DNA of 64,000 nucleotides from Streptococcus australis ATCC 700641. GTDB lineage: Bacteria; Bacillota; Bacilli; Lactobacillales; Streptococcaceae. The DNA is taken from positions 970,236 through 1,034,235 of the forward strand of contig NZ_GL636091.1 of NCBI RefSeq assembly GCF_000186465.1, written 5' to 3'. A program made the translations under genes and the position numbers. Below are positions 1 through 8,100 of the stretch, piece by piece; position 1 is the stretch's first letter, and each line of letters begins with the position of its first letter. The notes beneath the pieces are model-generated. The model worked only from the letters and a program-made list of their open reading frames with translations, was not told the DNA's origin and searched no databases.

Positions 1-1
1 G

Positions 2-154
2 GAAATGTTTTATGGTTATGAGAATACTTTTCAGTCGCTTGAGCACTTGGAACAAGCTATTGTCGACTATATTGATTACTACAATAACAAACGAATTAAG
101 GTAAAACTAAAAGGACTTAGTCCTGTACAATACAGAATTAAATCCTTTGCTTAA
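2..154 (+). CDS. IS3-family transposase, C-terminal end (cut by window edge)
   Basis: An open frame runs in from the left edge and stops at TAA 152-154. The last residues contain the YIDYYNNKRI and GLSPVQYR motifs typical of the C-terminal end of the IS3-family integrase-like OrfB (DDE transposase, rve domain). Only about 50 residues are visible, so whether the full element is intact cannot be told. The element's terminal repeat follows directly. Confidence 0.85.
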   Translation, partial: EMFYGYENTFQSLEHLEQAIVDYIDYYNNKRIKVKLKGLSPVQYRIKSFA

Positions 155-160
155 ATTAAT

Positions 161-185
161 TGTCTAACTTTTTGGGGTCAGTACA
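161..185 (+). mobile_element. Right terminal inverted repeat of the IS3-family element
   Basis: The motif TGTCTAACTTTTTGGGGTCA followed by GTACA lies just after the transposase stop. This is the usual form of an IS3-family end and marks the element's right boundary. A diverged copy, with GGGATGCAGTAC in place of GGGGTCAGTAC, occurs at 35428-35451. Confidence 0.75.
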
Positions 186-193
186 TTATTTTA

Positions 194-220
194 GGCTCTT
201 TGTCAACTGTAGTGGGTTGA
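194..220. mobile_element. ISL3-type terminal sequence, remnant
   Basis: The motif GGCTCTTTGTCAACTGTAGT and the following GGGTTGA look like the end of streptococcal ISL3-family elements. No ISL3 transposase is present nearby, so this is a solo end or scar. The family name is recalled from known ends and was not checked by a search. Confidence 0.4.
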
Positions 221-236
221 TGAAAAGTTATACCCT

Positions 237-417
237 GAGAGTGGGACAGAAATCGGTAATTCGTTAGAATTCGATTTCGTCGTCCCACCTCCGCACAGTT
301 GAGTAGGGCTGTAAAAGCTGATGAAATCAGCGTAGTAGAGCCCACTCAACCACTGCGTCTTGCTCGAAAATCCAAAGACAATTGAGAGGCTAGGACTTTT
401 GTGCCAGCCTCTTTTTG
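237..417 (+). repeat. Modular intergenic repeat A, copy 1 (full length)
   Basis: About 180 bp made of three stem-loops in order: GTGGGAC...GTCCCAC (about 241-287); GTTGAGTAGGGCT...AGCCCACTCAAC (about 298-351), enclosing the inner hairpin AGCTGATGAAATCAGC; and GAGAGGCTAGG...CCAGCCTC followed by a T run (385-417), which looks like an intrinsic terminator. A nearly identical inverted copy lies at 29792-29975 and a shortened copy at 4706-4841. The layout resembles pneumococcal BOX elements but the sequence is different. Confidence 0.8.
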
Positions 418-443
418 ATGTTCTTGTTTTCTACAACAAAATA

Positions 444-493
444 GGCTCCATAATTCCTATGGTGATTTTACCCACTACAGAAATCATATAGCC
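444..493. repeat. Short inverted-repeat element resembling ISL3 ends
   Basis: A 50-bp stretch begins with GGCTCCATA and ends with TATATAGCC. Inside it carries ACCCACTACAG, the complement of the CTGTAGTGGGT core seen at 194-220. It is probably a remnant end pair of an ISL3-type element. No coding sequence is associated. Confidence 0.35.
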
Positions 494-496
494 ATG

Positions 497-522
497 AAAT
501 CAGGGATTTTCCCTGATTTTTT
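497..522 (+). terminator. Intrinsic terminator-like hairpin
   Basis: AAATCAGGG and CCCTGATTT pair around a short loop and are followed by a T run. It lies about 80 bp before the next gene and would isolate that gene from the upstream IS transcription. Confidence 0.6.
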
Positions 523-600
523 ATGCTCATTTTAGTCGGATTTGCTTCTCCTATGAATTTCTTTTATAATAAAATAAGTAAAGGTTAGAAGGATATAGTA

Positions 601-1575
601 ATGAAACAAGAAGAATGGTTAGCAGAGTTCGAGAGAGTCCATGGTCGACCGGCCAATCAGGAGGAAATCCAACAGGTTTTTGGCCAGTTTGAAAGTCCAG
701 AAACACAAGCGATACAGGATACGCTGGTAAATCCAATTCAATCTCCGTTTGGAGGTGCAAGCCCAGCTCCAAATCAATACCAAGGTGGAACAAGTCCGTT
801 TCAACATCAAGGACAAGCTTTTGGCCAAGGTGGAACTCAGCCACAAGCTCCTGTTCAGGAGTCGGCTCAAGCAGGAGCGCCCTTCACATCCTATAACAAT
901 GCTCAGATGCAGGGAGGTTATCCAAACAATGGGCAACTGAATTACCAGACTAATCCCCAATATATGGGACAAGCCCCAATCCCCGGTAAGAAGTCTAAGA
1001 AAGGACTGATTATTGGATTATGTAGTCTTGTCGCCGTTGCAGTTTTAGCTGTGCTTGCCTTTTTCTTATTTACTAAAAATCCTAATAGTATTCAAGGGAA
1101 ATGGTCAGCTACTCCTGAACTGAAGAAAGAAATGACAGCTGGTTTTAAAGAAAGTTTCACCTCGACTTTAGATATCTCTAGTGAATTTTTTAAAGATGTC
1201 GAAATGATTGTGGAAGTAGAGGGTAACAAAGTAAAAATTTCTACATCAGGAAAAGTTGATTTTAAAGGAGCAGCAAAAAAACTCCTTGAAGGCGATAAAA
1301 GTTATTTATATTCTATGGAAAATGCCTTGGAGTACATTGAGGAACGAAGCAAATGGGGTTACTTGAAGGAAATAGGAGTTGAAATTGATGTTAGAAAAGG
1401 AACCATTGATATGGTGCTATTTGAAGGCGAGTTATCTGAAAAAACTCATGAATTTCTTGTAGATAGTGGTGGAAACTTTGTAATGCAATACAATCTCAAA
1501 TATAAATTGGTAAACGGAACGTTAACGGTTTATCAGAATGAAGAGGATGATTTTAAATACACCTTTAAAAAATAA
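601..1575 (+). CDS. Membrane-anchored protein of unknown function
   Basis: A 324-residue protein I do not recognise. Residues 1-130 are low complexity, rich in Gln, Pro, Gly and Asn. A basic patch (KKSKKG, about 135-140) precedes one hydrophobic segment at about 140-160. The remaining 165 residues are mixed alpha/beta in composition and would lie outside the cell, with the disordered N-terminus in the cytoplasm. The start is supported by AGAAGGA seven bases upstream and a TATAAT at 565-570. A terminator follows at 1591. The architecture (disordered N-terminus, single helix, extracellular sensor-like domain) resembles many uncharacterised Firmicute proteins. No function can be assigned. Confidence 0.85.
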   Translation: MKQEEWLAEFERVHGRPANQEEIQQVFGQFESPETQAIQDTLVNPIQSPFGGASPAPNQYQGGTSPFQHQGQAFGQGGTQPQAPVQESAQAGAPFTSYNNAQMQGGYPNNGQLNYQTNPQYMGQAPIPGKKSKKGLIIGLCSLVAVAVLAVLAFFLFTKNPNSIQGKWSATPELKKEMTAGFKESFTSTLDISSEFFKDVEMIVEVEGNKVKISTSGKVDFKGAAKKLLEGDKSYLYSMENALEYIEERSKWGYLKEIGVEIDVRKGTIDMVLFEGELSEKTHEFLVDSGGNFVMQYNLKYKLVNGTLTVYQNEEDDFKYTFKK

Positions 1576-1590
1576 GATATTCGCTTATTT

Positions 1591-1617
1591 AGTGCCCTAA
1601 TCGGGCGCTTTTTTTGT
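1591..1617 (+). terminator. Intrinsic terminator
   Basis: AGTGCCC and GGGCGCT pair around TAAT(C), followed by seven T. It ends the upstream membrane-protein transcript. Confidence 0.85.
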
Positions 1618-1666
1618 TACTATACGTAGAAAAAATAAGATAATTAAAAAAATTCTGAATTTAGGC

Positions 1667-1695
1667 TTGACAGCTTGAAATATTTTCGGTAAGAT
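1667..1695 (+). promoter_or_regulatory. Sigma-A promoter of the trpXYZ leader
   Basis: TTGACA (1667-1672), a 17-bp spacer, then TAAGAT (1690-1695). Transcription would start near 1702, giving an untranslated leader of about 300 nt before the first transporter gene. Confidence 0.8.
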
Positions 1696-1726
1696 AGTCA
1701 ACATAAAAAAACGAAAGCAGAATCTT

Positions 1727-1786
1727 ATGAAAAACACGAACTCCACATTGTTGAATCAAAACTTTTACTTTAGCTACTTTAGATAG
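1727..1786 (+). CDS. Candidate Phe/Tyr-rich leader peptide of the trpXYZ operon
   Basis: A 19-residue ORF (MKNTNSTLLNQNFYFSYFR) begins about 25 nt after the predicted transcript start. A weak ribosome site (GAAAGCAG) lies six bases upstream. Six of the last seven residues before the final Arg are F-Y-F-S-Y-F, so five of them are aromatic, and there is no Trp codon. The stop codon lies directly before the first arm of a set of mutually exclusive hairpins. This is the arrangement expected of ribosome-mediated attenuation responding to charged tRNA-Phe or tRNA-Tyr. Translation is inferred, not shown. Confidence 0.55.
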   Translation: MKNTNSTLLNQNFYFSYFR

Positions 1787-1787
1787 T

Positions 1788-1964
1788 GTTTGTAGACATG
1801 AACTCATGGATGCAAACGAAACGAGCAATTTGTTTGTATCTATGTGGCTAAGATTTTTGATTGTGGTCCATATAGATGATATCTAAATGGACGGCAATGC
1901 TGGCATACTTTTAAGTTTGTGAGGAATGATACCAACCGTTTAGAATCATCTAAACGGTTTTTTG
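1788..1964 (+). promoter_or_regulatory. Attenuator-type leader with alternative hairpins and terminator
   Basis: Arm 1 GTTTGTA (1788-1794) pairs with arm 2 TGCAAAC (1811-1817), continuing as CATG/CATG. Arm 2, extended to GATGCAAAC (1809-1817), can instead pair with arm 3 GTTTGTATC (1832-1840). A further hairpin is CTATGTGG (1840-1847) with CCATATAG (1868-1875). The terminator is AACCGTTTAGA (1934-1944) with TCTAAACGGTT (1949-1959) plus a T run. TAGATGAT (1873-1880) is perfectly complementary to ATCATCTA inside the terminator (1945-1952), so it can act as an antiterminator. No T-box core (GGTGGNACCGCG) is present. Confidence 0.7.
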
Positions 1965-2002
1965 TATTCTGTTTGAATGTTTTAGAGAAGGAGACATGTT
2001 TC

Positions 2003-2977
2003 ATGAAAATTGTAAAGAAGTTAATTGCCCCGGTTCTGGTAGTTGGTCTACTGATGACCTCCCTCTTGACCCTCCACCACTTGAAGACCTCTAAGCATGA
2101 AAAGATCAAGATTGGGATTTCCCAGTATATTACCCATAAGTCTTTAGATGCGACTCGTAAAGGCTTTGTGGAAGAGTTAGCCAAACAAGGTTATGTGGAT
2201 GGAGAAGAGATTGAAATTGATTATCAAAATGCCCAAGGGGAGCAGCGAAATTTGAAAAATATTTCAAATCAATTGTCACAGGAAAGTGATCTTGTATTTG
2301 CCATTGCGACTCCATCAGCACAAAGTATCTCTAATACAAGCAAAAGGACCCCTGTAGTCTTTTCTGCAGTGACAGACCCTCTGGCTGCTAAGTTGGTCAA
2401 GAACTTGGATCAGCCTGGTGGCAATGTGACAGGAACGAGTGACCAATCTTCAGATGCCATTGCTACGCAAGTCGACCTGATTCAAAAGGTTTTGCCAACA
2501 GCTAAGACAGTCGGGATTCTCTATACGCAAAGTGAGCCCAACTCAGTCGTTCAAAAAGATGAAGCCAGGAAGGTCCTTGAGGCCAAAGGCTACCGTGTCG
2601 TAGAGAAGACTATTTTGGATAGCAATAATGTGAAAGCAGCAGCGGACAGTTTGATGTCAGAGGTCGATCTGGTCTTTATTCCAACAGACAACATCATTTC
2701 TTCCACAATGGAAACCATTAAGCAAGTGTCTTTGAAACATAAAGTTCCAGTTATTGGAGGCTCGATTGAAATGGCCCAAGTAGGAGGGCTCTATACCTAT
2801 GGGACAGACTACACCGAGTTAGGGCGTCAATCTGCCCGGATGGCGATTCGTATCCTGAAAGGGGAAAAGGCAGCCGAACTGCCAGTGGAGGCCCCTAAGA
2901 ATCTAGAATTGTATGTTAACAAAGAGATGGCTAAGAAATTAGGAATTGATCTCTCTGGTATGAACGAAAAGAAATAG
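2003..2977 (+). CDS. trpX: Aromatic amino acid ABC transporter, substrate-binding protein (TrpX type)
   Basis: 324 residues of the ABC_sub_bind family (TrpX in streptococci, assigned to tryptophan uptake by comparative genomics). The start at 2003 is chosen because GAAGGAGA lies eight bases upstream; the frame remains open further 5' through the terminator, which is not coding. Residues 8-24 form a hydrophobic N-terminal segment but there is no lipobox cysteine, so the protein is probably held by an uncleaved anchor. The mature part begins with KIGISQYITHKSLD, typical of the family. It is the first gene of a three-gene operon with permease and ATPase. The leader upstream encodes Phe/Tyr codons rather than Trp, so the true substrate may be broader than tryptophan. 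Confidence 0.85.
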   Translation: MKIVKKLIAPVLVVGLLMTSLLTLHHLKTSKHEKIKIGISQYITHKSLDATRKGFVEELAKQGYVDGEEIEIDYQNAQGEQRNLKNISNQLSQESDLVFAIATPSAQSISNTSKRTPVVFSAVTDPLAAKLVKNLDQPGGNVTGTSDQSSDAIATQVDLIQKVLPTAKTVGILYTQSEPNSVVQKDEARKVLEAKGYRVVEKTILDSNNVKAAADSLMSEVDLVFIPTDNIISSTMETIKQVSLKHKVPVIGGSIEMAQVGGLYTYGTDYTELGRQSARMAIRILKGEKAAELPVEAPKNLELYVNKEMAKKLGIDLSGMNEKK

Positions 2978-2987
2978 GAGATGGATG

Positions 2988-3881
2988 ATGGATTTAGTAT
3001 TATCAAGTTTATCTGAAGGTTTATTGTGGTCGATTATGGCCATTGGTATTTTCTTAACATTCCGCATTTTAGATATAGCGGATATGACAGCAGAAGGGGC
3101 TTTCCCGCTTGGGGCTGCAGTCGTTGCGTCCCAAATTCAAGCAGGGCAAAACCCTTGGCTAGCGACTCTCTTTTCGATTTTAGCAGGGATGCTAGCAGGT
3201 CTAGTTTCTGGCCTACTTCATACTAAGATGAAGATCCCCGCCCTCTTAACAGGGATTGTGACTCTGACAGGTCTCTATTCGATCAATATTAAAATCATGG
3301 GGGGCGTCCCTAATTTATCCATTGGTGATTCTAGTACCATTTTCAAGTCTGTGATGGGGCTTGGTTTATCCAATGAGGCAGCTGTCTTTGCTGTTAGTAT
3401 TTCTTGTTTGTTATTGGTTTGTCTGATTTTGACCCTCTTGATGAAAACCCAGATTGGTTTGGTTCTTCGTTCGACTGGGGACAATATCCCGATGAGTGAG
3501 GCCAATGGGGTGAATGTGGACACCATGAAGATTTTTGGTTACATGATTTCCAATGGACTGGTTGCATTGTGTGGGGCTCTTTTCGCTCAGACAGACGGCT
3601 TCTCCGATGTGACTTCTGGTACAGGGACCATCGTCGTAGGTCTCAGTGCTGTTATTTTAGCAGAAGTCTTAATCCATGATTTGACCATTGGAGGACGCTT
3701 GCTTTCGATTGGAGTGGGGGCAATTGTCTACCGCCTCATTATCCTCAATATTTACGAAATTCCAAACCTAGACCAAAACTTAGTCCGTTTGTTTAACGCC
3801 ATTCTCTTGGCTTTGGTCTTGTTCGCACCAGAAGTACAGAAACGTCTCAAGATTCGTGGATTAAAATTAAGCAGCAACTAG
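2988..3881 (+). CDS. trpY: ABC transporter permease (TrpY type)
   Basis: An integral membrane protein of about 297 residues with many hydrophobic segments, related to the LivH/BPD_transp_2 permease fold. It contains FRILDIADMTAEGAFPLGAA near the N-terminus, the usual family signature. Two in-frame ATGs exist at 2985 and 2988; the second is preferred because AGGAG ends at 2980, giving seven rather than four bases of spacing. It starts 10 bp after trpX and is followed 13 bp later by the ATPase gene, so the three are one transcription unit. Confidence 0.85.
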   Translation: MDLVLSSLSEGLLWSIMAIGIFLTFRILDIADMTAEGAFPLGAAVVASQIQAGQNPWLATLFSILAGMLAGLVSGLLHTKMKIPALLTGIVTLTGLYSINIKIMGGVPNLSIGDSSTIFKSVMGLGLSNEAAVFAVSISCLLLVCLILTLLMKTQIGLVLRSTGDNIPMSEANGVNVDTMKIFGYMISNGLVALCGALFAQTDGFSDVTSGTGTIVVGLSAVILAEVLIHDLTIGGRLLSIGVGAIVYRLIILNIYEIPNLDQNLVRLFNAILLALVLFAPEVQKRLKIRGLKLSSN

Positions 3882-3894
3882 AAGGAGAAGATAA

Positions 3895-4698
3895 ATGGCA
3901 ACATTGTTGAAAATTGAAGACATCCATAAGACATTCGAAGCAGGCACGGTCAATGAAAACCATGTTCTCAAAGGCTTGGACCTAACAGTAGAAGAAGGGG
4001 ATTTCATCTCCGTCATCGGAGGAAATGGAGCTGGTAAATCGACATTGATGAATATTCTGGCAGGTGGATTGCAAGTGGATCAAGGAGATATCCTCTTGGA
4101 AGGGAAATCCATTAAGCAGACCAGTGTTCGGAAGCGTGCTAAAGATATTGCGCGTGTTTTCCAGGATCCTAAGATGGGGACGGCTTCCCGCTTGACCATT
4201 GAAGAAAACATGGCCATTGCTAAAAAACGTGGAGCAAGACGGGGCCTCAGTTGGGGGGTCAGAGAAAAAGACCGTGCGGAATTTAAAACGGCTTTGAAGG
4301 AACTCAATATTGGTTTGGAAAATCGCCTCAAAGTGGATACGCAATACTTATCAGGGGGACAACGGCAAGCCCTTACCTTGGTCATGGCTGCCTTGGTCAA
4401 ACCAAAACTCTTGCTACTGGATGAACATACCGCGGCGCTCGACCCCAAGACCAGTGAAATGGTCATGGAACTAACGCAAAAGATCGTCGAAAGCCATGAT
4501 TTGACAACCTTGATGATTACGCATGATATGAACCATGCCATCGCATATGGCAATCGCTTGATCATGCTCTACCAAGGCAAGATTGTAGTCGATGTTAAAG
4601 GGGAAGAAAAGAAGAACCTGACAGTTGAAGACTTGATACGCCTTTTCCATCAGAACAGTGGTGAAACATTGGTGAGTGACGAATTGGTTTTAGGATAA
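3895..4698 (+). CDS. trpZ: ABC transporter ATP-binding protein (TrpZ type)
   Basis: 267 residues with Walker A GGNGAGKST (about 42-50), signature LSGGQRQ, and Walker B LLLLDEHTAALD followed by the H-loop ITHDMNHA. It energises the TrpXY transporter at the cytoplasmic face. GAAGGAG precedes the start. The residue after the catalytic Glu is His rather than the common Pro. The gene is followed by a shortened repeat A whose last hairpin can serve as the operon terminator against the convergent fucosidase gene. Confidence 0.88.
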   Translation: MATLLKIEDIHKTFEAGTVNENHVLKGLDLTVEEGDFISVIGGNGAGKSTLMNILAGGLQVDQGDILLEGKSIKQTSVRKRAKDIARVFQDPKMGTASRLTIEENMAIAKKRGARRGLSWGVREKDRAEFKTALKELNIGLENRLKVDTQYLSGGQRQALTLVMAALVKPKLLLLDEHTAALDPKTSEMVMELTQKIVESHDLTTLMITHDMNHAIAYGNRLIMLYQGKIVVDVKGEEKKNLTVEDLIRLFHQNSGETLVSDELVLG

Positions 4699-4705
4699 AC
4701 GAAAA

Positions 4706-4841
4706 AGAGATTGGGACAGAACAGTTGAGTAAGGCTGTAAAAGCTGATGAAATCAGCGTAGTAGAGCCCACTCAACCACTGCGTCTTGCTCGATAATCCA
4801 AAGACAATTGAGAGGCTAGGACTTTTGTCCCAGCCTCTTTT
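4706..4841 (+). repeat. Modular intergenic repeat A, copy 2 (first module deleted)
   Basis: The sequence matches copy 1 (237-417), but the first hairpin module, about 46 bp between GGGACAGA and ACAGTTGAG, is missing exactly. Modules 2 and 3 are retained, ending with GAGAGGCTAGGAC...GTCCCAGCCTC plus T run. It lies between convergent genes, where the last hairpin can stop transcription from either side. Confidence 0.8.
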
Positions 4842-4866
4842 ATATTGAAGAAAAAGTAATCCTAGT

Positions 4867-5025
4867 AACTTTCCTTAGGTGAGTGCGGACGTTAGGTGAA
4901 ATTATCCAGTGGATGATTTCAGCAATCCAGGAAGTTCCATGACTTAGTTTTGAATCTAAGGTTTCAAAACTCCCGAATGCTTGAAAAAAACAGTGTTTCA
5001 AGCATTTTTCTCACTGCGGAAAGTT
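4867..5025 (+). repeat. Modular intergenic repeat B, copy 1
   Basis: It begins AACTTTCCTTAGGTGAG and ends CTCACTGCGGAAAGTT, which are imperfect terminal inverted repeats of each other. Inside are a hairpin TGAAAT(T)ATCC...GGAT(G)ATTTCA and further paired blocks (GTTTTGAATCTAAGG.. and a CTTGAAA...TTTCAAG stem). Related copies lie at 39595-39729 and 56979-57298. No ORF is present. Confidence 0.75.
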
Positions 5026-5117
5026 TCAATGCTTAGCTTAATGCTAAAAAGATGAAATTTATTTTTTTATTGAAGAATCACTAATGTTCTTTTATTGATG
5101 TAGCTAACAACATCAAG

Positions 5118-8100
5118 CTAATCCTGTTCCTTTTTCTCTAGGAAGCTAGCTGCGAGAACAAGGCTGAGTCCTGCTAAGAAGAGTAGGTATGAACTGTGTC
5201 CAGTATTCGTTTTTGGAAGTTGTCTTTGCGAAGCCTGGTCTTGTTTAGAGTTGGGAACACTCATCAAAGCATCACCAGCCTTCCTTGGACTCGTGCTCTC
5301 TGAAATTGGCTTGTATGGCTCCCTTCTTTCTGATGCAGTCGGCTCAACTTTTTCACTGGAGTCTGACTGGTAGACAATGGCATAGGTTCCTAACTCTTGT
5401 GCCATGAATTCAATCATGCCCTCTCGGAGTGTGAATTCTAATGATTGGAGTCCTTGATTAGGAGTCAGGACATAGAGTTGCTTCACTTCTTTTGATAGTG
5501 GAAGTCGTACCAGTACACTTCCTTTCACTGGAACTGGATTCCCTTCTTTATCCTTGAGTTGAAGGTTGAAAGCATCGTAGGTTTTGCCAAAGAGACCTTG
5601 GTCAAGGACCTTTTGAATCTCTAAATGACTGTCACTACCAATCTCATTCTCTCCGCTAATGACCTCTACCTTGCTTGCTTGGTCTTTCAGTACTCGAAGG
5701 ACATATTCAGGTAGAGAGTGGATAGCTGCCTCCTGCCCAGCAGTGCCGATTGGCTCTGTATACTCAGGAAGGGTCACTACAGGTGGTTTTTGGTTTCCCA
5801 AACTTGTCACTATAGCAGGTAAGAGAGAGACGACCGGACTAGTGATGGTCTTTCCTCGGATGGCATAGGCTGAGATGATCTGATTTTGTTTTTGGTGAGA
5901 AGTTTCTGGGATCGGTAGTTCAATCTGCTGGTCCTTAATCGCTAACACTCGATTTCCATCTGATAGAGTAACGTGCTGTTCGTCCCTTTTTTTGAGGAAA
6001 ATAGGATCTTTTTCGCCAGGGAAATGAAGGGCAATGGCATCCCACTCCCCAGACGGAAGTGTGAGGGTAATCGTCTGATCGCCTGCTTTTATTGGGGCTA
6101 GGCTTGGAGTATCCAGGGATACTGTTGGTGGCTTCAAGATGTCAAATGAATCCAGAGAAATCATCTTTCTGTCATCAGGAGAGTTAGGATCCACTGTCAG
6201 GGTGAGGATATGATCTCCATTGCTTAAGTTTGTATACTCGCCAATCAACACATTTTTTTCATAGTCAGCACTTGAGTAGAAGTCCAAACTTGGCATTTCT
6301 TTTCCATCTATGGTGACTAAGGCTTTTCCATAATCAGAAGATTTTAAGCCGTAAATACGAATACCTGTACCAGTGAAGGGAATGGTTGCTTTGGCCTCTG
6401 AATACTGAGATGGATCCACGTCTTGGAGAGTCGCGTATTTTTCTGTCGTTTGATATAAGCCTGATTCGCTCCAGTCCTTGAACAAGGAGCCATAGTGGAT
6501 ACGAGAATCTCTATCATCCATCTTTTCAACAGTCGCACCTTGACCCGGATAGATTTTAAAGTAATCTATGGAAATTTTTGAGCGTTCATCCCCTCGGTTC
6601 AAGTGCTCCTTCTTCACGGTTAGAGTTAGGAGGTGATCTCCATCAGGAAGTCCTGTAAAACGACCGATTAGAGCACTTTTCTCCGTCTCTCCAGATGTGT
6701 GGAAATCTAGGTCTCCTATTTTTTTGCCATCGATTTGGACTTCTGCCAGGCCTAATTTAGATGATTTGAGACCATAGATTTCAATTCCTCTCCCCTTGAA
6801 AGAGATCCTAGCAGTAGCATCTTTGTCAGAATAGCTATCGACAGTTAGGTCAGCGTATTTTTCAGTTCCTGCAAATAGGTCAGCATCCTCCCAGTTATGG
6901 AAGGCAGGACCGTATTGAACACGGGGATCTCTGTCGTCCATCAATTCGACAACTGGCTGGATTGACGCAGCTTCTGATGATTGCCTTGAGCGCTCCCCAA
7001 TCATGGCTCTAACAGTATAGCTATAGCTGTGAAGAGAATCAATGGAGCGGTCGATGAAATGAGTGACATTGGTTAGGAATTCCTTGACAGAAGAAGCGTC
7101 ATTGCTTTCATCTTTGCTTTCTCGACGGATGACATAGTGGGTCGCATCTGTAACCGGATTGAAATCGAGTTCAGCTGTTACAGCATCTTTTCTCACAGCA
7201 GATAGGCGAGTAACCTGCTCTGGCAACTTCTCAAAGGTAATCTGATCCCCTTTTTGAGTGGCAATCTGAATTCGATTGCCCTTCAGAAGAGTTGGCTTGA
7301 TTTCTTTCCCGTTAATCTTGACAATACTCGATTCGATGTCTGGATAATCGACCACTAAATCTCCCCCAGCATGGGAAAGGAAAGCTAATGACTCAAGATT
7401 TTTTTCTTTCCATTTCATGCTGACTTCGAAGTTGCCACGAGCGACTAGACCTGAAATTTGCCCATCTTTCCAGGCATCCGGAAGAGCTGGTAATGGAGCA
7501 ATGTAGCCTGTGTGAGATTGAAGGAGCATTTCTGCCATCCCACTGGTTGCACCAAAGTTCCCATCGATTTGGAAAGGCGCGTGTGTATCCCAGAGGTTTT
7601 CTAGAGTTGAAGATTTAAGCTGTTCAGCTAACAAACGATGGGCACGATTTCCATCAAGTAGACGAGCCCAGAGGTTGATTTTATTGGCCTTGGACCAACC
7701 AGTCCCCCCATCTCCACGATGGTTTAAGGTTGCGCGTGCAGCCTCCAGGTATTCCGGCTGATCCTTGCTAAATAGAGTTCCTGGGAAGAGCCCAACTAGA
7801 TGGGAGACGTGACGGTGATGGTTTTCAATTCCTTCATTAGTGAATTGAGGACTGTCTTCTTCGTACCATTCCTTGATTCGGCCCTCTTGGTTGATATGAA
7901 GTGGTTTAAGCTTGTCAAATTTAGTCTTCACTTCGGTAACCAAGTCTTGGTCGACATTTAGATGATTGGCTGCTTCCATATAGTCGTGGAATAACTGCCA
8001 AACTAGGGATTGGTCAAAGGTATTCCCGATTGTGATGGTTCCATGCTCTGGCGAGTAAGATGGAGAAGATACCCAACGGTCACTTGTCTGGTCGTAGTGC

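Noticed and set aside
1697..1964. T-box riboswitch before trpX
   Set aside because: Trp T-boxes are expected for such genes, but no GGTGGNACCGCG core, specifier stem or AGTGA-type motifs are visible; a UGGC word near 1901 lacks the flanking conserved bases.
4867..5025. CRISPR-like or pneumococcal BOX element
   Set aside because: There are no regularly spaced direct repeats with spacers anywhere in the window, and the sequence does not match boxA/B/C although the modular layout is similar.
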